Translations under genes and position numbers: made by a program | Part shown: positions 35,019 through 47,000 of the stretch, in pieces | Layout of the letters: each line of letters starts with the position of its first letter | Numbering within the stretch: position 1 is the first letter of the stretch | DNA from: Diphasiastrum complanatum | Taxonomy: Eukaryota; Streptophyta; Lycopodiopsida; Lycopodiales; Lycopodiaceae | DNA length: 64,000 nt | NCBI GenBank assembly: GCA_029204225.1 | Contig: CM055100.1 | Location: 63,247,141 to 63,311,140 of the forward strand | Reading direction: 5' to 3' | The notes under the pieces: model-generated | Seen by the model: the letters and a program-made list of their open reading frames with translations, nothing else | Told to the model about the DNA's origin: nothing | Databases searched by the model: none

Positions 35019-38000
35019 TTAGATTTGTAGAAAACCAAAGTGCCAAGATCCTCCTAACATTCAATCTCCATATACAAGAAGAAGAAAAAGAGGAAGAAGA
35101 AGAAGAGAGAGAGGGTTAGGCGCCCTCAAGGAGAGAGAAAGTAGTAGCAATGCTTGAAAGGGAATAGAGAGAGAGAGAGGGACAAAGAGAGTGAGCAAGA
35201 GTGTACGTGGTATGGAAACTATAAATGCTTGAGCTATTGTGGTACACAAGCGCATCTTCATCTCTCTCAAATTGATAGCAGATCCACTTCACAGAAACAC
35301 ACCACCCCCAATAGCATTTCATGAACACATCATTACATTGCAATACACCAGGCACGCGTTGCACAAAAAACACACCGTACATTAATTCATCAGATGTATC
35401 AAAATAACAATATGTATTCCCGCCGTATACGGCTAGGGCTGTTCTTTACACTATGTTAGACACTAAATGCTGCCTCATCTACTGCCGAAAATTACATAAC
35501 AATAGTCAGCCACATACGGCTAGACCCCATCTATTCTAAACATTCCTACGGATCCTCCACTGACTCCTCGCCCTCGTCAGGTGCATTGTTCTGTCGCTCT
35601 CGCTCTGCCTCCCGGTTAGTCCGGGCTGCCTCCTGGTTAGCCCGACGGCGGGCCGCCCTTTCCCTAACCATGATGAGCTATCGTCGTGTGAAGTTCATTC
35701 CAATCTGCTCATCCAAATCCAGCTCGACAATGGGGGCAGGTGGCTCCGGTTCCGGATTTCTCTGCCGAGCCTGTCGCTGCATCTCTGCAGATTCCGCCTC
35801 AAACTTTCGATGCCTTTCGTTGTGCCGTCGGACATCTTCCTCGAGCTTCCTCCTAGCTTCGCCATCGGGCCTAGGTGGTATGCTATCCACCATCTCACGA
35901 CATCCTATTTCTCAAATTGACTCTCACAGCCTCTCCCTCTCTCTCTCATAGCCGCTCACAATGCCTCTCACAACCTCTCACTGGCTCTCTCACAGCCTCT
36001 GAAAAAGCCTCTCACAATGCCTCTCACAATGGCCTTGTGAGTGCCTATTTAATACCATAGCCTGTTTCCCCATGTGCAGTAGTTCATAGTCCCTCCATGG
36101 CCTGCTCCCCCACAGTGCCCATGTGCTACTGTACCTACTCCCATGTGTAGCTCCCCCACGTGCTACACTCCGATTGGGCCCGTGGTCTACTCCCCCACAG
36201 TGCCCATGTGCTACTGTACCTGCCTCCATGTGTAGCTCCCCCACGTGCTGCACTCCGATTGGGCCCGTGGTCTACTCCCCCACAGTGCCCATGTGCTACT
36301 GTACCTGCCCCCATGTGTAGCTCCCCCACGTGCTGCACTCCGATTGGGCTCGTGGTCTACTCCCCCACAGTGCCCATGTGCTATTGTACCTGCCCCCATG
36401 TGTTGCACTCCGATTGGGCCCGTGGTCTGCTCCCCCACAGTGCCCATGTGACATTGTACCTGCCCCGATTTGTTGCCCATGTGACGTTGTACCTCCCAAA
36501 ACCCTAAACCTATCTCATCGCATAGGCCATGGTACTGTGTAGGTCTTGAACTTCCCTGTGTTGAATGACACTATGGAGCATAAGTAACTAGTAAGTTGTT
36601 GAGGTTCATCCGGGGAGCGCATCGTTTACCTGTATAGAGAGAGATAGCGAGGGCACGAGACAGAGTTTTGGAGACTCAAAAAATATAAATTGTTGCTCTT
36701 TCGTGTCCGATTCTGTGGGCATCAGGCATGGGAGGCATGGGGGCAGTGGTTAGGTCTGTTGCAAATTTTTTTGGCACCGTTTTCCTATTTTTTAATAGGA
36801 GGGGGCAGGTGGGTGCCAGACACCCTCTAATAATTAATTCCGGGGGGGGGGGGGGGGGGCAGGGGCCATAAATTGCTTTTATTTCACTTTTGGGATGTGG
36901 AACAGCATGGGTAGGTGCCTGTATTTTTTTTTTTTTGAAAAAAAAAATTTCAAAATGGGGGACGCATCCGGACGCGGACGTGCGTCCAGGGTGTCCGGAC
37001 GCGCGTCCACGTCCAGGGTCCGCTTCCTTAGGCTCATTGTTATAATCCATAAACTAAGAAGATTGAAACTTGAGAGGCTCTTCAAAATTGTTTTGAAACA
37101 TAGTAGCTCTAACACCTACGCCTCAAATCAATGAAGGTTCTATTGGAAACGAATCACAGTTTTGCACTTGCCTGAATCAAATATAGAGGAGGTTTGACAC
37201 GGATTGAATGAAGATAATACCCAAAATAAAATAAAAATTTGAGAAAAAGAAAAACAATTTGAACCAAAGAAAAAAAGATTTCCAATTTGTGGTTCAAACC
37301 GGTTCAACGTTCAAATCGTGAAACACTGAGATTTTGGTGGGGAGTGGGAAGGGCCCAACATCAACTAGTTGAGGACAAAAGTGTTGCTTGTTGAGGTCAA
37401 CTTTGTAAAGAGGAAATTGGAGCCCATTAAGAAGTGACGGGAGGAGTATGAAAGCACATCATATCAAATGGCTTGAGTAATGACATCAATTCCTTCTCTT
37501 GTTTTTTTGTTTGATTTCTTTTGTATTTTACAAATTGCATTCCAATCCATTATTCGTCCACGGTCTACCAATTTATGTTAGTCCATTATGCATTATGCTA
37601 GGAAGTGCCATATTACCCATATCTTGATATCTTGCTAGATAGCTCAAACTTGAAACTTGATTCCAATCTCCAACCCGGTTGGATCCTACTACCTAATATC
37701 CCTTTTACTAAGGTAGTTCAAGTTACTATCTTCAAGTTCACATGATCGTAATCGTTGCCAACATATTGCACAAGACCTTCCACTTGTGCCTTGACGTACA
37801 CCAGGTGACAAGCAAAGTTGAGAGTTGTCAAGAGAAGCTCAAATTCGAAGACTCGGAGTCAGAGGCGTATGTATCGAAGCCAAAGGAGGAGGATGAAGAT
37901 AAGGATGAGGTTGAGAATGACAAGTTGGGAGTGATGAGTCTCCAAGACCATAGTCTCATGGCACGACCAAGAGGTATGGCAAATTAGCAATAGATACAAG

Positions 38001-41000
38001 ATAGTAGAATAGGCAACGTGGCTTTTATATGCTATTTTTTTGTTTGTCAAAGCTTCCATGACTTGAAGGGAAAAATGTTTGATAATTATTCTAAAATACA
38101 TTACCATTGATGATATCTTGACTTGGGCTCTTGTAGACTAGTTTTTTGACCATTGATTCTTCATCATATAATTTTGTTTCTGTTTATGTGCCAATATGGA
38201 TGATCACCATCCATACTTTTGTCTACAAACGTGCCGATTAAGATACTATGAAACTTTACCTACGATAAACAAGTAACTCATCACAACACTATCTTGCAAC
38301 ACAACAAACATGCAAAAATTGTCAAGAGAAATCAAAAACTAAGACTAACCTACTGTTAATTCTAACATTCTAACCTTTCAATCAACATATATAAGTGGAT
38401 TAAAATAAGCTCTGAGACTACAACCCAACTTAAAACTCTAAAAGGATCCAAAAGCGAAAAAAGCACTTGATCCTTTGAATGAACACTAAGAAGAAGTTTG
38501 ATGGTGTGGCTACAATCAGATTGTAATATCAAACAAGGCACAAACTCCAATATTCCAACAAATGATGATATCAAAAAAGGCTAACTCTAAAATTCAAAAG
38601 GAAACAATTTGTGGCATGCTACATGAATTAGTGTCTCATCTAATTGGAGGCTAAGCCTACATAAATTTTATAGCAGAAAATCATGAATGGTTGAAATTTC
38701 AAATCATTTTTTGAAGATTCTAGAGCCATCAACACCAAAGAGCCCAATCAAGATGTCGATCCAGCTTTTCAGGACTACTACCAACATATGGAAGATACCT
38801 GCAAATAACTAGGTTGCACTTCAATTAGCTGAACAAGACCTGCACATACCTGAAAACAGAAAGTCACAACAAGGACTAGTTATGGGCATAACATCGCATA
38901 TAAAACTCAACATGAGAAAAAAATGAAGCATTCGAGAAAAATCATTATCATGGAACAACATAGATTTGCAACTCATGATAAGTTGAATCGTTGATAAGAC
39001 TAAGCTAAGTAATGCTACACCATCAACTTCATCGTGCGCAGCATGGACCAAATGCTATATCTCTACTCACATCATCAATGCCCTAGAGTAGCTATCTACA
39101 AGTCACGCACAAACATATGTCCAAATTAGATTTAATACATTTGTACAACAACCAATATACTGAGTTTATATCACTTTCTCCAGATTCTTTGTGTTGCTCT
39201 AACTTACTTTCAAGAGCTTGGATCATTTCGGATCATAGTTGCCCTTGAAGCCATGATTACTTGCTACCACTATCACCTATGGCTTGGTTTCTAACTTGTT
39301 TCTAATAGCTTGCATCGTTGCTGATGCAATTATGAGAATAATTCACAATAGGAATCCTATTAGTACTCACCCACAACACAAGATGATTGAGCAAAGGATC
39401 ACAACTCAGATTAATCATAAGTCTGCAATAGAATGAGGGAGGTGGGGCGCCAATCCTCATATAGATTTCTAGTAGCCTATAGCTTTTGATCCTTGATATT
39501 CATAATGTGATCAACAATTGAATCACTAGAGTCCAATCCCGATTGTACGTAGTTTATTCTGCAGATAGAGGACCCTGGCCATATTGACGGTCTCATATAT
39601 GGACCTCAATGCCTCCCAGGCCTCTCGAGGTCCTATGGCACTCTTATGTGAGGGATGATGATATCCTTCACATAAAGGTTGATAATCCGATGTGCCTTTG
39701 ATCCTCTGTTGATACAGTCCTTCAACTCATCTTCAAAATCTGGAATAGGCTGAGAGAGAGAGACAGAGAGGGGGGGAGGGGAGGGCATGGGACTCCTTGA
39801 GGGTCAATCCTCTAGATAGATAGTAACTAGTGAGGTGTCACCTCCCAATTGAGTCTCATGCCACATGGCATGCCAACTTGTTCACTTGGACCCAACTTGC
39901 ACTTACTAACTTTAATTTACAAAGAGGAGTGTAATGTAATTACAAAGGAGTTGCCCCCATGAAGATGTAATACGAGCTACAGTGGGGAGTAAAATTGGGA
40001 TATGTTGCGGACGTCAAATGTGAAAGGGACATCTCATGGTAGGACGAGTAAGTTTGGTTGTAGGGTAACACTGGGAAGTGCACTGGCTTTAAACTTTGTG
40101 GGAAGTCATGTCATCATCACCGACACCATCATCTGATTTTGGGTTTGGTCGTGATCATCGTCTAGAGAAAAAGGAGGTAATATGAAGATGTGTGTTCAGA
40201 GTACTCTTACGCAAAGGCTGGTGATTTTGTCGTAATAGAAGCATCTCTCGTATCATCAGTGCAACATAACGTGGATCCTCATTGGTAATAAGTGAGCGCA
40301 AAGTCACTAAATCCTTGAACAAGCAATAGTATCTCCATAAATCCCATAATAAGCTGGGCATATGAAGATAAAATGCTCCTCAATCTCCACCTCACCTATG
40401 GAAGATAGCTGGCAAATCTTATCCTCTTGTGGGGTACCTTGAAATCGACCAATCTCAACCTCAAGCCGGTGTGAAGAGACACAAAACTGACCCAATATGA
40501 ATCTGAGACCATGTGATAAGCCAAAACACAGGTAATGTGGTAGAAGTGGGAACCTGATACATCTGTCTCCAAAAAGTGAAGCTGATAGAAGTCGGGTTTG
40601 ACCTCCAACTGACCATGCCAGACGAGATCAAGGGAAGTGCAATGATGACTCATCTCATGTAGTCATGGGTACCTAAGGGAAGTGCAATGATAGAAATACC
40701 GAGTGTGTCTCTGTAGATGACTCGTCTCATGTAGTCATGGGTACCTAAGGGAAGTGCAATGATAGAAATACCGAGTGTGTCAAGAAGTCAGGAGGCCTAA
40801 GAGAACCAAGCCAACTGGTAGCCCTACTTGTGTAGGCGCTGAGATGAGATGAGAGCAGCCTGTCTATATCTCTTCTCAACACTGACTAGCTAACTATGTG
40901 AGAAGTTGGAGTAGGCATCAAGGCACATGGGCAGGACCATAAACTCAAGATGATTTGGTGTGGAACTGAAGGCTTAGCTCGAATCATACGTGAAAGCATA

Positions 41001-44000
41001 GTGATTTGTAGTCACGAGATACTGGTGCAGTCAAATGAGGTAAGACCAGTGCACCATGCAGCTACTGAATATAGAGTTGTAGGGGAAACAATGGTGTCAA
41101 AAAGCTGACACTTACTCGAAGCATCTCGAATCAACTTACGGAAGCAAAATTTCTCTTGTTGGGCAAGGGAAGCATGACCCTTCCCAAGCCTAGTAGAAGT
41201 TGCCTATCTCATACTAAATATAGGACCAACAAAGAGAATGCATAAGTGTAGGATGGAACAATCTCCAATGGCCGACTGTCAAAAAAGAGTTCATGTCTCA
41301 ACATAAAGAAGTGTTGAAGGCCATCACCTCGGTCTTCCCAAGGTTAACCCCTAGGCCCCATCTAGAACAGAAGTCATGAAGGTAATCAATCTGCCTTTGT
41401 AACCCTTCTCTGGTAGGTGAGACTAGAACCACTTCATTTGAAGGAGAATAGAGATCAAGATGACTCCATGTCTACAACCAGATCCACCACACTGCTCCAT
41501 AACCCTCTCCAACTCATCAATATATAGTCCAAAAAGTGTAGGGAGAGGGAACATCCCTGCTCCACCCCAATAGTGCTCATGATCTGCTTAGAAATACCTT
41601 TGTCACTCCGAAAACATCCCAATACTCTCTCATAGAGTGACATCACTACTAGAACAGTATCCTCAGACAAGGTCTCGTATCCGTTGGATGAGTAAAGAGT
41701 GTGGGAAAGAGTCGAAGGCTTTCCTGAAGTCATTGAAGTACGTGAGATCATCATCCATATAAATTGAGAACCTCGTAGCTTGGCACTACAACGTAAAGCA
41801 TCGTGATGGCTCTCTAGGGATGCATGCTCCCTAGATTTCTCTTCCGAAAGAGTAGCTACAATAACCAAAGAAATAGGGGCACATGGCTTGCTACCTTTTT
41901 TGATAATTGTTGCCCAATAAAGGGCTTCCTCTTTTTGCTTCTCGATTTTGTCCATCAATTCTGTCCCGTGATTCTAAAGCTCCAACATCATTTTTCCAAC
42001 TCATAAGGTTCTAATTTTGATGCATCTGCAACAGATATTCAAAGCCCAAATCCAGCTTTCTCATTCAATTTATCCACACTTTACAAGTGCACTATCTCCC
42101 AAGATCAAGTCTGGGTGTCAGCAAGTGAAAATGCCAGCAGATTAGATAACATTTCAAAGATCTTAGGGCCAAAAAATCACAAATTTTTGTGTCCTCTTTG
42201 ATGCATGTTTTGCTATCGTTAAGTCATAGCTTGTTTAGTTATCTTCATGTCTGTGAAGCTTCACTGCACATTACCTGATTGTTTGAAACTTTCTAGACCT
42301 AGTAAAAAGAATCTGTAAGGAGTTAACCGCATCAGCAAGTCACAGCCTTGTTGGTGGCATTAACCATTCCTAAAGAGGGGGGGGGGGGGGGTTTTCATCT
42401 TGGTTCCTCGGTTTTGTGTTTACATAATGCATTACATTATCTTTGATTTCTCTTCAAATTCCTAACATGTATCTTTTCCTTTTTTTATTAGCTACCGTCT
42501 TGGTTTCTGCACATTGCATATCCCCAAGGTCTTCGCAATGGAGAATGATGTTTTCATGCCGATTAACTACAGTGCCACTTGTTTCAAAAAACTACAGCAC
42601 TTTTAAAAGTGATTTATTTACAAAGGTTCAGCACAACAAACATAACCCTAAGCCTATGTCGGATTTTCGGAAGGGTAATGCCCATGTAACCAAGGAGCAC
42701 AAAACGGGAAAAGTCAGCCCCAAACAAGAAAGATATAATCTAATGTTTTACATACGATATTTACCAGCTTTCGGACGTCAGCTATCGAGTCATTTGCAAG
42801 CAAAAAGAGACCTTGCAAAAACTTATCCATATTCATGCAGAGTGCCTGCATACAGGAAGTTGCAATGCATGGTTAGGTTCCATATCATTGACCATTCCCT
42901 CAAATTTTCACCTAAAATGTTCAAGAAGAAACGAATATGACAAAAATGTCAGCTGAAAGTTAAGATCAAAATTTTTAAGGTGCAGCCAAAATTTTGCTTT
43001 AAAAGACTCATGCTGTTAGAGATGCACAAAGATGAACATTGCCAGCCATTTTGGTACTCTTTCTACACTTACTGTAGGCATCAGAGGAATAAACTGATTA
43101 ACTGAGCCCAGGGCCAGCTTCCTCAAAACTGCTTGTGGTGAAGAGAAGAACTGTCCAATAAGTAAATAGCAGTAGATGCATATGTGAGTTTTGCAGCACA
43201 TAAAAGTATCACCAAAGGAAAAAAGACATTTGCCTTCTTTCATAAAGTTCATAGATCAAAGCAACACAATCGTGCAAGGTCCTAGTTTATCCTTGAATGG
43301 TAGCCTAGATAACTAAGCATAACGCAACTGATATGGTAAATGTTTGTATTCGTGAACTGCAACCCTAACCAGATCCTAAGGCCAAAAAAAAATTAACTTC
43401 AGACTTCAATACCTGCAATAAATGTGGCAGGAAAACATTAATAGGCCTTTCAAGGAAGGCAGGGACATCCACTACTTCAGGGATGTCTTCAGATATCTGC
43501 AAACTTCAACAGGCTTTTGATTACATGAGAGAGATACTTGTAACTTAAATGATAACCTAAATGACAGATACTTGTAACCAATAATAAACTAAACGCAAAC
43601 CTGGTAACAAGAACTTCAGCAGAGTCCTCAAAAATATAATCTTGGAGTTTCATGTTGCTAACATTTAGTAGCAAGAATCATATACTTGCAGTCAGTAGAA
43701 TAGTTGCCTTGACTCTATATATATCATGGATAAATGGACGATAAATATATGCACATGGAAGTGCTCAAAAAAGCTAATGGTACAAAACATGTCGAAACAA
43801 GCGGCCAAATAAAACCAGCTTGAATAACCTTAATAATGGGAATCGCCTGTTGAAACTACGCAAGAGAAATTGCTGCGTCATTGCCATATGAAGAAGGATC
43901 TTGCTTTCAATCAATTGATAGTTACCCCTTACTTCAGAGGATTAAATATGAAAGTTCAATCAGGCATAAGTTTCTTGTGAATATCAGAAGTGTGTTCTGC

Positions 44001-47000
44001 AGTCGTTGGCTTTTGTATCAGTTTTGGGAAATGCTAACTTTTGAACAGTATCAACACATGCATATGAAAAAGTATCTTGCTTCCTATTAAGAGGTAGTTG
44101 TCTCTCAGTTCAGAAGATCAAAAATGGAAGTTCCTTCATTTAAACATGGCTCTGTTTCTTTTCTGTGCGTAGCTTTTGTACTCGTTGTCTTTCACAGGTT
44201 TTTGAAAATGCTGCCTAGCTATTGAATTGCCTGAAACTTATGCATGACTACCTCCTAAAGCTACTCAGCTACATAACTGAGAAAAATACCTATAAAAATG
44301 ATTGCCTATGAAGAGGCATCTGGACTCGGTTATCTCCCTATTCAGAATATAGATAAGGAAATCCCCTCAATCAAGCAGAAGTGTCTTACAAAAAAAGTCA
44401 AATAGTTTCGATACTCATAGGCTTATACTGGCTTGGGAAATGCTTACCTATAGATTAAATAATTCAGAAATTCTGTCTGATTTTTTGATAGCTTGCATGA
44501 CTTACTCCTCATAGAATATCTAAGATCGCTTTTCTGGTCACCTTGTGAAATGATGCAACTTGTATATTTATCCAAGACAGAAAAGTGTATTGTTATAACA
44601 AGAAAGTTTTGAGCTATATTGAGCAAAAGATTGAGTTTTAAACTACATTCAGCAAAAGATTGTCTACTGTTAGAAACAAAATGACAAAACGTACAAGTTA
44701 CATGATTTTGCTCAGCAAGAATAATTGCTAATTTCTCAGAAATAAATGAAGGGTTGATTTATGATGCTTAGAAAGGTTACACAGAAAGTCTGCATTTCTG
44801 TATTATGAGTTAATGAGCAGGAGGATGTAGATACCTATGTTGATTCAGAAAGAAAATACTGCCATAGGCCTCTGAAGGGACACCACACCTTGTAAAGCGT
44901 GTCCAAAGCTCCTTCCATGTGATTATAGTCATTGCTTTCCAGGCACTGTAATATGACTTGAAATAATTCAGGCCAGCCTTGTATATGCCTTTGCTGAGCT
45001 ATTACACTAATTGCTGTCCCAACTGTCGCACGTAGATGACGGTCTGAAATTCCAAGGGATGTCAACAATTCTTTTTTGATGTACTGCTGATGAGCAGAAG
45101 AGGTAGACTGGTAAGAAGATTTCAAATTGTTTTTTAGCAGTAAACCTGCTGCTTGACGAACTTCTACTGACTGTCCCTGCACAGATGCAAAAATACATAC
45201 TAATCAGCAGCAGAAACTTTTGAATGCAGCAAGTGATTTCCTTTACACAGATCACCTACGAAAAGAAAATCAGTTCAAAACCAAAAAGTTTGCTTACTAC
45301 GATGCCCTGTTGCCCCTTCACTTGAAGGTCTTTGTGATTGTGACAATGGAATGAATGATGACACAGCTAAACTTTATCCTCTATTAGGTTGTATCTGAAC
45401 AAAACCTTGACTGATTAACCAGTTTTTTAACTTTTCATGCTGAATCAACAGAAGGTTTGCTTGTAAAACTACGCAGAGATTAAAGAGTAATGTGTAATAA
45501 TAACTTAATAGGTGCAAACGGGTGCACATGTGTAAGAAGAATAATGGGGAAATAGATATACATACTATATTTGCATATAAAAATTCTAACTACGACAACA
45601 CCATAATGACAAACTCTGGTAAATCAATGAAAACAGATATAGGCCTCATGATCAAGAGCATGCAAGTGATATAACAGTCACAATCTTGAAAGTAGATTAT
45701 TATATCAAAAACTTACCTGAAAGAATTTAAATATCTGGTAATATACAGAGAACCAGTAGCAGATGTATTTAACTGGCTACCCTAACATAAGTTTGTGCTG
45801 TTAAACTAGTTGGCAACCTCAGGCTGCTTAAAGAGCAGTATTTTTGGCGTCTTTCTTGAAGCTCAGGTCTAAATCTAACTTATTTAGCACTCTAGTTGGC
45901 AGTCAACTAGGAAGCAGACTTCATAATCTCTTCTTCTCAAAACTTTCACTTACAGTTATTTACTTAAGCTAGATATACACTATTATTGAAACATTTTACA
46001 AATGGTCAAGGAACAGGAAGTTTTGGAATCAATTTTGATGCTGAGTCCAATTTTGAGCATCTCAAAGTCTCGGATCCATGTATTGACAAAGAGAGAGGAT
46101 AACAAGGAGTAGAGAAGAAGAAAACTCTTACAACTCCAAGAGAAGAACTCACAAACTCAAGCTTGTTGTCTACACACAATGAAAGTGGTATTGTCCATGG
46201 TTGCCACTAAAATTTGTATTCAACCAAGAAAGAGATGTGAGAATAGGTAGCTATCCACTACCTACACTCTCTTCACATGGAAGCATCTTCATGGGGATGT
46301 ACCTCTCCCTCAGGCAAACACTTTCCCTGCGACATGGCTATTTACTCAGTCAGCTGAGTGCTACGTGGACCGGAAGATGAGGTGGCAGCAAAGTTGTCCG
46401 CCACCCTGCGACCCTAGCCCACCCAGTAGGCAGAACGAGAGGCCCAAATGTTACAACCACTTTCCGCCGCAAACCGCCAGGTGCCGGTTGCCCACAAGGA
46501 ACCGAACATCACACGATCCACCCCGTCATAGGATCCAATCCAAATCCACACTCCGTGCCTTAGCCCATGACCTGTGACAACCGAGATCCGACATTTAACC
46601 CTGACAGCGTCCCATACCACTGCCAAGACTCTCAGCCATCTCTCACCACAGGCTAACACTCATCCTGGCTGTGCACAAGCGCTCACAATCCACCTTCTCT
46701 TAGCTAGAGAGAATGAATGGTTAAGTGAGTGTTGTCGTGGTGCTCTAGGCTGTGGCCTAATAGTTGGCTGTCTCATTGGTCATCGACATTGTCTCTGTTG
46801 CCGATGTATGGAGTCTGGAATCTTGGCCTCTCCATCTGAATCATAGCCTATGGGTACCTCGGATATCTGTCACCAACGGGATATGCACTCACTGATGCTC
46901 AACGTGTATCAATATCTAATCTCCTCCTCCTCAAGTCTGACATCTCCCGGATCATAACTGCGACACATCTCCTCATAAGATATCATGGTAGTAAGTGTCA

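Larger units (their letters stand above)
34337..37039 (-). mobile_element. hAT-like deletion derivative (hAT-b) with GGACGCGTCC subterminal repeats
   Basis: Proposed element 34345-37031 (2687 bp) flanked by identical 8-mers gctcattg (34337-34344 and 37032-37039). Ends read inward are CAGACATGAGGGTCC and CTAAGGAAGCGGACC, an imperfect inverted pair. Subterminal clusters of GGACGCGTCC / CGGACGCG occur at 34355-34530 and 36960-37022. A minus-strand frame at 35893-35678 ([20 protein letters not shown], charged helix) resembles the tail of the hAT-a transposase (LVDSIAAAPRAPPTQEEMDD), suggesting the middle of the transposase was lost and replaced by repeats. Confidence 0.65.
31383..38798 (-). other. 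Transportin intron 6 (7.4 kb), repeat-filled
   Basis: GT-AG intron between exons 6 and 7. It contains a non-autonomous copia derivative (about 32.2-33.6 kb), an hAT-like element (34345-37031), and another hAT-like terminus ending at 37328. 31383-32180, 33700-34330 and 37340-38798 hold nothing recognisable. Confidence 0.8.
38850..42764 (-). other. Transportin intron 5 (3.9 kb), repeat-containing
   Basis: GT-AG intron between exons 5 and 6. It contains a copia gag/LTR scrap (39340-39750) and a LINE reverse-transcriptase remnant (40155-41960). The rest shows nothing recognisable. Confidence 0.8.

Noticed and set aside
34549-35064. 171-codon minus-strand His/Thr/Ser-rich frame
   Set aside because: Translation of GT/GA simple repeats inside hAT-b.
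36105-36496. Regularly spaced repeats resembling a CRISPR array
   Set aside because: Whole 85-bp units are repeated, with no unique spacers; this is a plant minisatellite.
36160-36507. Overlapping repetitive frames on both strands
   Set aside because: All arise from the 85-bp minisatellite; the period is not a multiple of three, so every frame is read in turn.
42443-42940. 165-codon plus-strand frame with an apparent signal peptide
   Set aside because: It is antisense to transportin exon 5 (42845-42765), which has correct splice borders and family sequence; the plus frame has no family match.
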